Of a stretch of DNA of 64,000 nucleotides, positions 7,444 to 16,070 are shown in pieces; position 1 is the first letter of the stretch, and every line of letters starts with the position of its first letter. Under the pieces are notes generated by a model. The model was not told the origin of the DNA and ran no database searches. It saw nothing but the letters and a program-made list of their open reading frames with translations. Made by a program: the position numbers and the translations under genes. The stretch spans positions 1,116,001-1,180,000 of the forward strand of contig CBDBBO010000001.1 of assembly GCA_965203135.1 (NCBI GenBank), written 5' to 3'. This stretch comes from CATOSD01 sp965203135 (GTDB lineage Bacteria; Chloroflexota; Dehalococcoidia; Lucifugimonadales; CATOSD01).

Positions 7444-8109
7444 ATGTTCCTCGACCTTCACTCGCATTCCACCTCCTCCGACGACTCGCGCGCCACCGTG
7501 GAGCAGTTCGTGAAATGGGCCGGCGTGATCCGGCGCAAGGGCTTCCGCATCGACGGCTTCGTCCTCACCGAGCACCGCAAGTTCGACTTCGACAAGGACT
7601 ACTCCCAGCTCGCGCGCGACAACGACCTGCTCATCCTCAAAGGCTCCGAGCTCGACACCAACTGCGGCCACTTCCTGGTCTACGGCGTCACAGAGGAGCT
7701 GACGTCGCGCGTTAACTTCACCGACGTTTCGATGGACGCGTCCACCCTCGTGTACACCGCGCTGGAGTGCGGCGGCATCGCCGTACCCGCCCATCCGGGG
7801 CGCTTCGGCATCGGCTTCTGCGAGTTCGTCGACAACGGCGACGACTTCAGCGCCGTCAGCGTCGTCGAGCACCTCAACGGCAGTAACCGCCCGGGCGAGC
7901 AGGAGCGCGCAGAGGAGCTGATCGCCAGGATGGGCTACAGGACCATCGGCGGCAGCGACGCCCACTCCGTGAGCGCCATCGGTACCTGCATGACCAGCTT
8001 CGACAACCCCATAGCGGACGCCGCAGACCTCGTGCGCGAGCTGCGCGCCGGCGCGTACCGCCCCGTCCGCCTGGAAGAAACCGCCGCGGCTCTGTCACCC
8101 CCATCCTGA
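7444..8109 (+). CDS. PHP-domain metal-dependent phosphoesterase
   Basis: The 221-residue protein has the PHP metal-ligand pattern: DLHSHS (His6, His8), GFVLTEH (Glu43, His44), GSELDT (Glu69), PAHPGR (His117) and GGSDAH (Asp172, His174). PHP proteins of this size are trinuclear-metal phosphoesterases acting on nucleotides or histidinol-phosphate-like substrates; the substrate here is unknown. The last codons (...SPPS) and the TGA at 8107-8109 lie in a copy of the CACCCCCATCCTGA spacer repeat, so the repeat supplies the stop and the native C-terminus may have been a little different. The outer IS ends 52 bp upstream and may have removed the native promoter. Confidence 0.85.
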   Translation: MFLDLHSHSTSSDDSRATVEQFVKWAGVIRRKGFRIDGFVLTEHRKFDFDKDYSQLARDNDLLILKGSELDTNCGHFLVYGVTEELTSRVNFTDVSMDASTLVYTALECGGIAVPAHPGRFGIGFCEFVDNGDDFSAVSVVEHLNGSNRPGEQERAEELIARMGYRTIGGSDAHSVSAIGTCMTSFDNPIADAADLVRELRAGAYRPVRLEETAAALSPPS

Positions 8110-8167
8110 CCCATTCGACAAGCTCAGGGCAGGCTCTTCCCCCTTGATGAGGGAAGGGACCAGGGGA
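8095..8167. repeat. Dispersed spacer repeat (CACCCCCATCCTGACC / CCATTCGACAAGCTC type)
   Basis: This composite repeat has a CACCCCCATCCTGACC block, a CCATTCGACAAGCTCAGGGC block and a TTCCCCCTTGATGAGGGAA hairpin. Pieces recur at 14585, 26968, 31935, 57617 and 62700. Its left edge overlaps the end of the PHP gene. Confidence 0.75.
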
Positions 8168-8199
8168 AAGGCCGGGCCACACCCACCACAGGAGACGAA

Positions 8200-8667
8200 A
8201 TGACCACCGACGCTGACATCGAATACGACCGCTCGCTTCTGGGCGTAGAGCACCCCGTAGGCACCTTCGAGGTCACCAAAGACATGATCGTCGACTTCGC
8301 CAGGTCCACCGGCGAAACCAACCCCGTCTACCTGGACGATGAGCAGGCCGCGCGATCCCGCTACGGTGGCATCATCGCGCCGCCCACGTTCTGCAACATA
8401 TTCATCTCCGGCGGCAAGCGGCCCGACCCCGGCATCAAGTTCGGCGACCTCTCCTTCTTCGCCGGGCAGGCCATCGAGTCGCTCGAGCCCGTCCGCCCGG
8501 GCGACACGCTCGAGGCCTCCACCCGGCTTAAGGAGGTGTACGCCAAGACGGGCCGCTCCGGCAAGATGGTGTTCGCCGTCTGGGAGACCAGCCTCACCAA
8601 CCAGAAGGACGAGACCGTCGCCCTCGTGCGCGAGTCCTTCGTGCGCAGGAACAGGAGCAGGCGATGA
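8200..8667 (+). CDS. MaoC-like dehydratase, N-terminal (FAS1-type) subunit
   Basis: The 155-residue hot-dog-fold protein resembles FAS1-like dehydratase domains. It has a GTFEVTKDMIVDFARSTGETNPVYLDDE opening, then YGGIIAPPTFCNIF, and a C-terminal strand set ending FVRRNR. Such subunits pair with a second hot-dog protein to form a hydratase/dehydratase for acyl-CoA or mesaconyl-CoA-like substrates. The following gene is that kind of partner and overlaps it by 4 bp (ATGA), so the two are probably a heteromeric enzyme. The start ATG follows a GGAGACGAA SD. The substrate cannot be told. Confidence 0.8.
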   Translation: MTTDADIEYDRSLLGVEHPVGTFEVTKDMIVDFARSTGETNPVYLDDEQAARSRYGGIIAPPTFCNIFISGGKRPDPGIKFGDLSFFAGQAIESLEPVRPGDTLEASTRLKEVYAKTGRSGKMVFAVWETSLTNQKDETVALVRESFVRRNRSRR

Positions 8668-9098
8668 CCGCGCTGTACTTCGAAGACGTTGACATAGGCG
8701 ACGACATCGGCCCTGTCGAGCGCGTGGTGACCACCGAGGAGGTCGTCGCGTTCGGCGAGATCCGCCAGCAGGACACCGGCCCCAACCGCTTCAATGACGC
8801 CGAGGTGGCAAAGAGCGAGGGCCTGCCCGGCCCCATAGTCCCCGGCGCCATGAACATCGCCATCATGTCCCAGCTCATCACCGGCTGGTCGCCAAGCGTC
8901 ACCCTCCGGCTGCTGGACGTTGTGTTCCGCCAGGTCGTGCTGCACAACAGGCCGCTCACGCTCTCCGGAATCGTCACCGACACGAACGTCGTGGACGGCG
9001 AGGGCCAGGTGGAGTGCGACGTGTTCATGCAGAACGAGGAGGGCACCCGGCTCGTCATCGCCCGCGCGGTCGCGGTTCTGCCCACCAAGAGCGAGTAG
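8664..9098 (+). CDS. MaoC-like dehydratase, second subunit
   Basis: The 144-residue protein is a hot-dog-fold MaoC domain: FEDVDIGDDIGPVERVVTTEEVVAFGEIRQQD, then NRFNDAEVAKSEGLPGPIVPGAMN, where the D and the GxIVPG turn belong to the hydratase site. The canonical MaoC hydratase dyad (Asp and His in D-x-N-x-H) reads D-T-G-P-N-R here, so the His is missing. It may therefore be the noncatalytic or CoA-binding half of a pair with the upstream gene, with which it overlaps by 4 bp. The APS-kinase gene starts directly after its stop. Confidence 0.78.
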   Translation: MTALYFEDVDIGDDIGPVERVVTTEEVVAFGEIRQQDTGPNRFNDAEVAKSEGLPGPIVPGAMNIAIMSQLITGWSPSVTLRLLDVVFRQVVLHNRPLTLSGIVTDTNVVDGEGQVECDVFMQNEEGTRLVIARAVAVLPTKSE

Positions 9099-9647
9099 TT
9101 GCCCGGATCGACCCCGCCGGGCGTCTGTGTCTGGCTAACGGGCCTGAGCGGCTCCGGCAAGTCCTCCACCGCCGAGGCGCTCACCGCCCTCATCGTCGAG
9201 CGAGGCCGTCCGGTCAGCCTGTTCGACGGAGACGTGATCCGCACGCACCTCTCCGCGGGGCTCGGCTTCTCCAAAGAGGACCGCGACACCAACGTGCGGC
9301 GCGTCGGATTCGTCGCCTCCGAGATCGTGCGGCACGGCGGCGTGGCCGTGTGCGCCCTCATCAGCCCCTACGCCGAGGCGCGCTGCGACGTGCGCCGCAT
9401 GGTAGGCGACGGCCACTTCGTCGAGGTGTACGTGAACACCCCCCTCAGCGTCTGCGAGGCCCGCGACGTCAAGGGCATGTACGCAAAGGCCCGGCGCGGC
9501 GAACTCAAGGGCTTCACTGGCATAGACGACCCCTACGAGCCGCCCAAATGTCCAGAGATCGAGCTCGACACCGTAGAACATACCTTGCATGACAACGTCC
9601 AGCGCGTGCTAGACTACCTCGCCAAAAGGGGCTTTATCGCCGACTAG
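9099..9647 (+). CDS. cysC: Adenylylsulfate (APS) kinase
   Basis: The 182-residue protein has the full APS kinase set: P-loop GLSGSGKS at 15-22, DGDVIR at 43-48, GFSKEDRDTNVRRVGFV at 56-72, ISPYAEAR at 88-95 (the phosphorylatable Ser region) and KARRGELKGFTGIDDPYE in the lid. It phosphorylates adenylylsulfate to PAPS with ATP. No ATP sulfurylase or PAPS reductase lies nearby, so PAPS may serve sulfotransferases or an unlinked pathway. The TTG start at 9099 directly abuts the stop of the preceding gene, so translation is probably coupled. Lengths and motifs are normal for a stand-alone CysC. Confidence 0.92.
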   Translation: MPGSTPPGVCVWLTGLSGSGKSSTAEALTALIVERGRPVSLFDGDVIRTHLSAGLGFSKEDRDTNVRRVGFVASEIVRHGGVAVCALISPYAEARCDVRRMVGDGHFVEVYVNTPLSVCEARDVKGMYAKARRGELKGFTGIDDPYEPPKCPEIELDTVEHTLHDNVQRVLDYLAKRGFIAD

Positions 9648-9664
9648 CGAAAGGTGGACCCAAA

Positions 9665-10972
9665 TTGTCATTCGACTTCGTGCAGACGACCCCCAAGAGC
9701 GCGAGTAGTCTCGTCCCACACGCTCCCGCCGAGCAGCTCGCCCTCGCCGCCGAGTCCGGCAGCGCGCTCAGAGGCGCCCGCGTCATCCACGTCAACTCCA
9801 CCGCGGTCGGCGGCGGCGTGGCCGAGGTGCTCAAGAGCCTCACGCCGCTGATGTCCGACTGCGGCCCCGAAACCGAGTGGATGGTCATCCAGGGCACCGA
9901 CGACTTTTTCGAGATCACCAAGCGGCTCCACAACCTGCTCCAGGGCGCGGACGGCGAGCTGTCCCGCGGCGAGCTGGAGCGCTACGTCGCCCACAACGAG
10001 AACGTGGCCCGCCAGATAGCCGCGCAGGGCGTCTCGCCGGACGTCTGGGTGCTGCACGACCCGCAGACGCTGCCGCTAGCCGCGCTGCTCCCGTCCGACG
10101 CCCGCGTCATCTGGGTGTGCCACATCGACACCACCCTGCCCAACAGGCCCGTCATCGAGCAACTCGTGCCCTTCATGCGGCAGGCGCACCGCGTCGTCGT
10201 CTCCCTGCCCCACTACGCCGTACCCGACCTCGAACCCGCCGCCGTGCGCGTCATCCCGCCCGCTATCGATCCGCTGCTTCCCAAGAACACGCCGCGCCCC
10301 GATGCCGAAGTGCGCCGCACCCTGTCCGCCATGGGCCTGGACACCAATCGCCCCCTGATGGCGCAGGTGTCCCGATTCGACTACTGGAAGGACCCCTGGG
10401 GCGTGATCGACGCCTACCGCGAGGCCAAGCGGAGCGTGCCGGACGTCCAGCTTGCGCTGCTCGGCGTCATCGAGGCGAAGGACGACCCGGAGGCGTTCGA
10501 CGTGCTGGAGACGGTACGCGCCCACGCCGGCGGCGACCCCGACGTGCATCTCTACTCCGACCCCGCCGAGGCGGGCGAACTGGAGGTCGGCGCTATCCAG
10601 CAGGGCGCCGACGTCGTCATCCAGAAGTCGCTCCGCGAGGGATTCGGCCTCACCGTGACCGAGGCAATGTGGAAAGGCTCGCCCGTAATCGGCGGCAACT
10701 GCGGCGGCATACGCGCCCAGATAGCCGACGGCCACACCGGCTACCTCGTCGACTCCCCCTCGGAGTGCGCCCAGCGCGCCGTCGAGCTGCTGAGCGATCC
10801 CGAACAGGCCCGCCGTATGGGCCGCGCCGCGCGCGAGTCCGTCCGCCAGCGCTACCTCATCTCGCGGCTGCTGGCCGACTACCTGTCCCTGGTCCGCGAG
10901 CTCGCGACAGCCCAGGCCGCCAGACCCAGCCCGGCCCTCAGCCACCCAACCTCCGCCGCCGCCGACTCGTAG
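9665..10972 (+). CDS. TreT-like trehalose synthase, GT4 family glycosyltransferase
   Basis: The 435-residue GT-B enzyme shows the trehalose glycosyl-transferring synthase pattern: HVNSTAVGGGVAEVLKSLTPLM, EWMVIQGTDDFFEITKRLHN, WVCHIDTT, SRFDYWKDPWGVIDAY and the GT4 donor-site segment SLREGFGLTVTEAMWKGSPVIGG with the ExFGLTxxE motif. TreT makes trehalose from NDP-glucose and glucose, giving a compatible solute. The start is TTG 9665 behind AAAGGTGG. It follows cysC by 17 bp, so it may belong to the same transcript. Sucrose- or glucosylglycerate-type GT4 enzymes are alternatives but fit less well. Confidence 0.85.
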   Translation: MSFDFVQTTPKSASSLVPHAPAEQLALAAESGSALRGARVIHVNSTAVGGGVAEVLKSLTPLMSDCGPETEWMVIQGTDDFFEITKRLHNLLQGADGELSRGELERYVAHNENVARQIAAQGVSPDVWVLHDPQTLPLAALLPSDARVIWVCHIDTTLPNRPVIEQLVPFMRQAHRVVVSLPHYAVPDLEPAAVRVIPPAIDPLLPKNTPRPDAEVRRTLSAMGLDTNRPLMAQVSRFDYWKDPWGVIDAYREAKRSVPDVQLALLGVIEAKDDPEAFDVLETVRAHAGGDPDVHLYSDPAEAGELEVGAIQQGADVVIQKSLREGFGLTVTEAMWKGSPVIGGNCGGIRAQIADGHTGYLVDSPSECAQRAVELLSDPEQARRMGRAARESVRQRYLISRLLADYLSLVRELATAQAARPSPALSHPTSAAADS

Positions 10973-10995
10973 GGGCGGGTTTCCAACCCGCGCGC
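10973..10995. repeat. GGGGCGGGTTT palindromic repeat
   Basis: The inverted repeat GGCGGGTTTCCAACCCGCG lies directly behind the TreT-like gene stop. It is related to the copies at 2890 and 27752 and is positioned as a terminator. Confidence 0.55.
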
Positions 10996-11022
10996 CGTAC
11001 TCTCGCCTCGCCTACGAGATTG

Positions 11023-11051
11023 CTGACATGGCCTCGCCGATGGCCTATACT
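11023..11051 (+). promoter_or_regulatory. Sigma70-type promoter for CAP protein gene
   Basis: The -35 box CTGACA (11023-11028) and -10 box TATACT (11046-11051) are 17 bp apart, each one base from consensus. Transcription would start near 11058, about 30 bp before the GTG start at 11087. Confidence 0.6.
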
Positions 11052-11086
11052 CTCGCGAACGGACAGAGCCTCTCAGGAAGGCCAGC

Positions 11087-13162
11087 GTGCGCCCATACTA
11101 CGGACATCCCCCGGCGTGCACCTGCGCCGCCTGCACCGGCGACCGACCTCGCAGGTCCACGCGCAGCGTCACGGCTCCGCCGCGAAGCCGTCCCCCGGCG
11201 CCTCCGACGACCGACGATCCACCCTACACCTATGGGGGCGGTTCTGGCGGGCGACGATGGGGGTGCGGTACTTGGATTGCAATCGGCATCGCCGCGTTGT
11301 TTGTACTCGGTCTGATTGCGAGCTTGTTTGAGGACGAAGACGACTCCGCACCAGCGGCGAGCACGGCAACGCCACGCGCGGCTTCCGCACCTCAACCTCC
11401 TACCGCCGCACCTGTTCTGTCTACACGGACACCTATTCCTCCATTCACATGGTCCACGACCATTGTGTCTGGAAGCAGGGCGTTGGAGAGCGGCGCTTCT
11501 CCGGCTATTGGCTACTACGCCGACTGGTTTGGCGAGATGGACGGAGGCGAGTTCGTTTACAACGAACATCCCTATACGCTTCAGGAGATTCTATACCATC
11601 AGACTGATGGTGAGGTAAGCGTGGCTTTCGATTCCTGCCTAATGCCGACGGTACTCTATCGACTTTCCATCGACGAGTTCGAACTTAGGTGGCCTACGTC
11701 TTTCGAGTATTCGGCATCGGAATGTGACTTAGACAATAGCAGACAGCAGGAGTTCCGATTCGAAGTAGATCAGCCTGTAATGGCAGACGGAGAATCGGTT
11801 AACGTCACACTCTTCCTCGTAGCCGAGAGCCTGATACAGGCTACGCCTCAGTCCACACGCACTGCGCCGCCCACCGTTTCCGCAGTACCCGCCAAAACAC
11901 TCACATCAATCTCTCCTACCAGCACACGTACATCCACACCGACCGCCGCGCCAATCATCATACCCACGCCCAAGCCGATTATCGTCCCCACCAGCACGCC
12001 TACACCAACCGCGCTGCCCACACGCACCCCTAAGCCGAGGCCAACACCTAGGCCGATTATCGTTCCCACCAACACACCTCCACCAACTGCTACACCCACT
12101 CCCCACAGATATCCCGCGTTGCGGCAGTTAGAACTTAAGCAATACATGCTCGAGCTGATCAACGAAGAGCGTACAGCCGCAGGACTGGCCCCAGTCGTCC
12201 TCGGCCTAAACAACGCAGCGCAACTTCACGCCGAATCCGCTATCGAGAACTGTTTTGGTTCACATTGGAGCATCGACGGCCTGAAGCCATACATGCGATA
12301 CAGCCTTGCCGGCGGATACCAGTCAAATGGCGAGAACTGGTTTGAGAGCACTGGATGGTATCAGCGCAACGGCGCCACCTGGTCCAGCATCGACTACTGC
12401 CTTACGAAGTCCAGCAGAGGATTTCCGCCATTGGTTACGGATATGGAAGAAGAGATTCGGAAGTCTATGAAATGGTGGATGGAAAGCCCCGGGCATCGCC
12501 GCAATATCCTGACTCCTACTCACAAGAAAGTAAACATCGGTCTGGCGACTGACGGCTACAACTTCGGCGCCGTCCAGCACTTTGAGGGCGACCATGTGGA
12601 GTACGACAGCCTGCCGACAATCAAGGGCAGAATACTATCGCTCTCAGGCGGCGTGAAGAACGGTGCCAGATTCAATTTCGAGGATGACTTAAGCGTGCAG
12701 ATCTTTTACGACCCGCCGCCACGCCCGCTCACAAGAGGTCAACTGGCGCGAACCGCCTGCTATGACAGCGGCCGGCTTGTGGCCGCTCTCAGGCACCCAT
12801 TGACGGGAAACAGCTACTGGATCGAAGACAGTTTCATACTAACCTACGAGCCGTGTCCCAACCCATACAACATCTCCCCGAACGCATCCGCCCCGACCTC
12901 ATTTGAAGAAGGTCGCGCGTTCAAAGAGGCAGCGATCCTCGAAAACAAGGCGCAGGGCAGCGTTTCCTTTATCGTTCCTTGGATAACCGCCTCTGAATGG
13001 CACGTTAGCGCCAATGCCTTCTCTGTCACAGCCGACATCGGCAGCGTGCCGGACGGCGTCTACACAATCGTGGTATGGGCACCTATCAGCGGCGAACGCG
13101 AGATCGTCTCCCAGTACTCTATCTTCCACGGCGTCACCCCGCCCGGCACATACACGCCGTGA
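11087..13162 (+). CDS. Membrane-anchored CAP-domain protein
   Basis: The 691-residue protein starts at GTG. The N-terminus carries HPPACTCAACT (residues 7-17), a compact Cys motif on the presumed cytoplasmic side. One transmembrane helix follows at about 60-81 (WIAIGIAALFVLGLIASLF). Next come a unique region, a long Thr/Pro-rich linker (about 255-340) with repeats of the PIIVPT-TPTPT kind, and a CAP/SCP-PR1 domain from about 345 (MLELINEERTAAGLAP, then SPGHRRNIL). The last 190 residues are an uncharacterised beta-rich domain. CAP domains are secreted cell-surface modules with varied roles. A second protein with the same N-terminal motif, anchor and CAP domain lies at 58053-58868. Confidence 0.82.
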   Translation: MRPYYGHPPACTCAACTGDRPRRSTRSVTAPPRSRPPAPPTTDDPPYTYGGGSGGRRWGCGTWIAIGIAALFVLGLIASLFEDEDDSAPAASTATPRAASAPQPPTAAPVLSTRTPIPPFTWSTTIVSGSRALESGASPAIGYYADWFGEMDGGEFVYNEHPYTLQEILYHQTDGEVSVAFDSCLMPTVLYRLSIDEFELRWPTSFEYSASECDLDNSRQQEFRFEVDQPVMADGESVNVTLFLVAESLIQATPQSTRTAPPTVSAVPAKTLTSISPTSTRTSTPTAAPIIIPTPKPIIVPTSTPTPTALPTRTPKPRPTPRPIIVPTNTPPPTATPTPHRYPALRQLELKQYMLELINEERTAAGLAPVVLGLNNAAQLHAESAIENCFGSHWSIDGLKPYMRYSLAGGYQSNGENWFESTGWYQRNGATWSSIDYCLTKSSRGFPPLVTDMEEEIRKSMKWWMESPGHRRNILTPTHKKVNIGLATDGYNFGAVQHFEGDHVEYDSLPTIKGRILSLSGGVKNGARFNFEDDLSVQIFYDPPPRPLTRGQLARTACYDSGRLVAALRHPLTGNSYWIEDSFILTYEPCPNPYNISPNASAPTSFEEGRAFKEAAILENKAQGSVSFIVPWITASEWHVSANAFSVTADIGSVPDGVYTIVVWAPISGEREIVSQYSIFHGVTPPGTYTP

Positions 13163-13246
13163 ACGCCCACTGGCGGCAGCGCACGCGCTTTGCTAGAATC
13201 GCACCGTCCCCACGTAGGAGCAAGCTAGACCCATCCAGGAGCCGCC

Positions 13247-14575
13247 ATGCCCACCACGCAAGAGCTGAAAGCCAGGGTCCAGGCCGAGATCGACCGCCGC
13301 GGCCAGGAGCTGATAGCCACCACCAAGCACATCCTCAACAACCCCGAACCCGGCTTCCGCGAGGTCAAGACCGCTCGCACCGTGGCCGAGAACTTCCAGG
13401 CCATGGGCATATCCTACGAGGACGGCATCGGCATCACCGGACTCAAGGGAATGCTGAACGGCGGCTCCTCCGGCCCCACCGTGGCCGTCATGGGCGAGCT
13501 CGACTCCCTCAAGGTGCTGGGCCACCCGCACGCCGACCCCGAGACCACCGCCGCCCACGCCTGCGGCCACCACTGCCAGATCGGCATGATGCTCGCCGTC
13601 GCCGCCGGCCTCTCCGGCTCCGGCGTGATGGACGACCTCGCCGGGCGCGTCGCCCTCATCGCCGTGCCCGCGGAGGAGTACATCGAGATCGAGTTCCGGG
13701 ACGACCTCCGCAGGGAGGGCAAGCTGGAGTTCCTGGGCGGCAAGCCAGAGTTCATCCGCCTCGGCGCGCTCGACGACGTGGACCTCGCGATGATGACCCA
13801 CACCTCCAGCAACAGCGACGAGGGCAAGATCGCCATCGGCGGCACCAACAACGGCATCGTCGCTAAGCGCATCCAGTTCAACGGCCGCGCCTCCCACGCC
13901 GGCGGTGCGCCCCACGCCGGGGTCAACGCCCTGAACGCCGCCATGATCGCGCTCAACGCCATCCACGCCCAGCGCGAGACCTACCGCGACCACGACACCA
14001 TCCGCATCCACCCCATCATCACCCGCGGCGGCGCGTCCGTGAACTCCGTGCCCGCCGACGTCCGCATGGAGACGTTCGTGCGCGGCAGGTCCGTCGAGGC
14101 CTTCCTCGCCGCCAGCGACAAGGTGGACCGCGCGCTCCGCGCCGGCGCGATGGCTGTGGGTGGCAGCGTCGACATCACCACCCTGCCCGGCTACATGCCC
14201 ATCCAGAACGACGAGAACATGCTCCAGCTCTACCGAGCCAACGCCGCCGGACTCGTGGGCGAAGAGAACATCGTCCGCCTCCAGCACCGCACCGGCTCCA
14301 CCGACATGGGGGACGTCTCCCAGATCATGCCCATAATCCACCCCTACGTCGTCGCGGCCACCGGCAGCGGCCACGGCAACGACTACGTGGTGCAGGACTA
14401 CGAGCTGGGCGTGCTAACCGCCGCCAAGGCCATGGCCGCCACCGTCGTCGACCTGCTCGCGGACGGCGCGCGACACGCCAGCGAAATCAAGGAGCGCTAT
14501 CACGCCCCGATGACCAAGTCCGAGTACTTGGCCGTCATGCGTGGCATGCACAAAGAGGCCACCTACACCAAGTAA
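13247..14575 (+). CDS. M20-family metallo-amidohydrolase, paralogue 1
   Basis: The 442-residue protein belongs to the M20D-type peptidase/aminoacylase group (relatives include AbgB and indole-acetyl-amino-acid hydrolases). Metal-site landmarks are NPEPGF, VMGELDSL, AHACGHHCQIG (His ligands and Cys) at about 103-113, VPAEEYIE (catalytic Glu pair) and a late GSGHGNDY. The dimerisation domain contains NGRASHAGGAPHAGVNAL. It would hydrolyse an amide or N-acyl bond; the substrate is unknown. A -10-like TAGAAT is at 13194-13199. The next gene is a close paralogue, so the pair arose by tandem duplication. Confidence 0.88.
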   Translation: MPTTQELKARVQAEIDRRGQELIATTKHILNNPEPGFREVKTARTVAENFQAMGISYEDGIGITGLKGMLNGGSSGPTVAVMGELDSLKVLGHPHADPETTAAHACGHHCQIGMMLAVAAGLSGSGVMDDLAGRVALIAVPAEEYIEIEFRDDLRREGKLEFLGGKPEFIRLGALDDVDLAMMTHTSSNSDEGKIAIGGTNNGIVAKRIQFNGRASHAGGAPHAGVNALNAAMIALNAIHAQRETYRDHDTIRIHPIITRGGASVNSVPADVRMETFVRGRSVEAFLAASDKVDRALRAGAMAVGGSVDITTLPGYMPIQNDENMLQLYRANAAGLVGEENIVRLQHRTGSTDMGDVSQIMPIIHPYVVAATGSGHGNDYVVQDYELGVLTAAKAMAATVVDLLADGARHASEIKERYHAPMTKSEYLAVMRGMHKEATYTK

Positions 14576-14584
14576 CGGCGGGTG

Positions 14585-14632
14585 TCGTCCCTTCCCCCTC
14601 GCAGGGGGAAGGTTAGGATGGGGGTGCCGCCC
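14585..14632. repeat. Dispersed TTCCCCCTCGCAGGGGGAA repeat
   Basis: The hairpin arms TTCCCCCT and AGGGGGAA surround CGC and are followed by GGTTAGGATGGGGGTG. An almost identical copy is at 26968-27013. It lies between the two M20 genes. Confidence 0.8.
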
Positions 14633-14661
14633 CCGCGACAACGCAACCACCGGAGGGCGAA

Positions 14662-16002
14662 ATGCCGACCATAGAGGAGCTCAAGCTAAAGGCCCAGGCG
14701 GCTATCGACGAGCGCAGCGACTGGCTCGTCAACATCTCCAAGACCATCCTGGACAACCCCGAACCGGGCTTCCACGAGTTCAAGACCGCCGCCCTGGTCA
14801 GCGAAAGGCTGAGCGAGCTCGGCATAGGCCACCAGACCGGCATCGCCCTCACCGGCATCAAGGGCGTGCTCGGCGGAGGCAGGCCCGGGCCCACCGTCGC
14901 CGTCATCGGCGAGCTCGACTCGCTGCGCGTGCTCGACCACGCCCACGCCGACCCTGAGACCGGCGCCGCCCACGCCTGCGGCCACCACTGCCAGATAGGC
15001 ATGATGATGGGCGCCGCCGTGGGCCTGATGGTGCCCGAGGTGATCGACTCCCTCGCGGGCAACGTCGCCCTCATCGCCGTGCCAGCCGAGGAGTTCATCG
15101 ACGTCCAGTACCGCTGGAACCTCCACAAGGAGGGCAAGCTGGGCCTCATGGCCGGCAAGCAGGAGTTCATCCGGCTGGGCGCGTTCGACGACGTGGACAT
15201 GGCCATGATGGTGCACACCGCCTCCACCAACGAGCGCACCAAGTTCGCCATCGGCGGCACCAGCAACGGCCACGTGGTCAAGTACATCAGGTTCGTCGGC
15301 AAGGCCGCCCACGCCGGCGGCTCGCCCGAGCTCGGCGTCAATGCCCTGCAGGCGGCGATGGTCGCGCTGAACGCTCTGAACAGCCAGCGGGAGACCCTCC
15401 GCAACGAGGACACCATACGCCTGCACGGCATCCTCACCCACGGCGGCGTGGCCGTCAACTCCATCCCCGCCGACGTGCGCTACGAGGGCCGCGTGCGCGG
15501 CAGAAACGCCGACGTGATCGCGGACGCCAACGTGAAGATGGACCGCTGCATGAGAGCCGGCGCGCTGGCCATGGGCGCCACCGTGGAGATCGTGTCCATC
15601 CCCGGCTACCTGCCCATGGTCAACAACGACGACCTGATGGACGTGTTCAAGGCCAACGCCGAGGATCTGGTCGGCGAGCGCGAGGTCGGCGTCCACCCGC
15701 CGAACCTCAACCGCGGCGGCTCAACCGACATGGGCGACCTGAGCCAGATAATGCCCGTCGTCCACCCCTACACGCGCGCCGCTACCGGCACCGGCCACGG
15801 CACCGACTACGTGATCCAGGACTACGAGCAGGCCGTAATCAACCCCGCCAAGGCGATGGCCATGTCCGTGATAGACCTGCTCTACGGCGACGCCGAGCGC
15901 GCCAAGCAGACCCTTGACAACAGCCCGCCCAACATGAGCAAGGCCCAGTACCTCGCTCTACAGGACAGCCGCCTCGTCGAAGAGGTCTACGTAGGGGAGT
16001 AG
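14662..16002 (+). CDS. M20-family metallo-amidohydrolase, paralogue 2
   Basis: The 446-residue protein is collinear with the upstream paralogue over its full length. It shares NPEPGF, VIGELDSLRV, AHACGHHCQIG, VPAEEFID and KAAHAGGSPELGVNAL, and its own GTGHGTDY near the end. All metal-binding and catalytic residues seen in paralogue 1 are kept, so both copies are probably active, perhaps on different N-acyl substrates or as a heteromer. The start ATG follows GGAGGGCGAA. A spacer repeat separates the genes, so they may be transcribed together with partial attenuation. Confidence 0.88.
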   Translation: MPTIEELKLKAQAAIDERSDWLVNISKTILDNPEPGFHEFKTAALVSERLSELGIGHQTGIALTGIKGVLGGGRPGPTVAVIGELDSLRVLDHAHADPETGAAHACGHHCQIGMMMGAAVGLMVPEVIDSLAGNVALIAVPAEEFIDVQYRWNLHKEGKLGLMAGKQEFIRLGAFDDVDMAMMVHTASTNERTKFAIGGTSNGHVVKYIRFVGKAAHAGGSPELGVNALQAAMVALNALNSQRETLRNEDTIRLHGILTHGGVAVNSIPADVRYEGRVRGRNADVIADANVKMDRCMRAGALAMGATVEIVSIPGYLPMVNNDDLMDVFKANAEDLVGEREVGVHPPNLNRGGSTDMGDLSQIMPVVHPYTRAATGTGHGTDYVIQDYEQAVINPAKAMAMSVIDLLYGDAERAKQTLDNSPPNMSKAQYLALQDSRLVEEVYVGE

Positions 16003-16070
16003 GCCGCGCCTGCCACCTCTGGGCTGTTACACATGTGTTCTCCAATCTACTAGAACTGGAATCGATAGGC

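Noticed and set aside
13194..13199. TAGAAT as a promoter for the first M20 gene
   Set aside because: No acceptable -35 box at 16-18 bp; kept only as a note in the gene entry.
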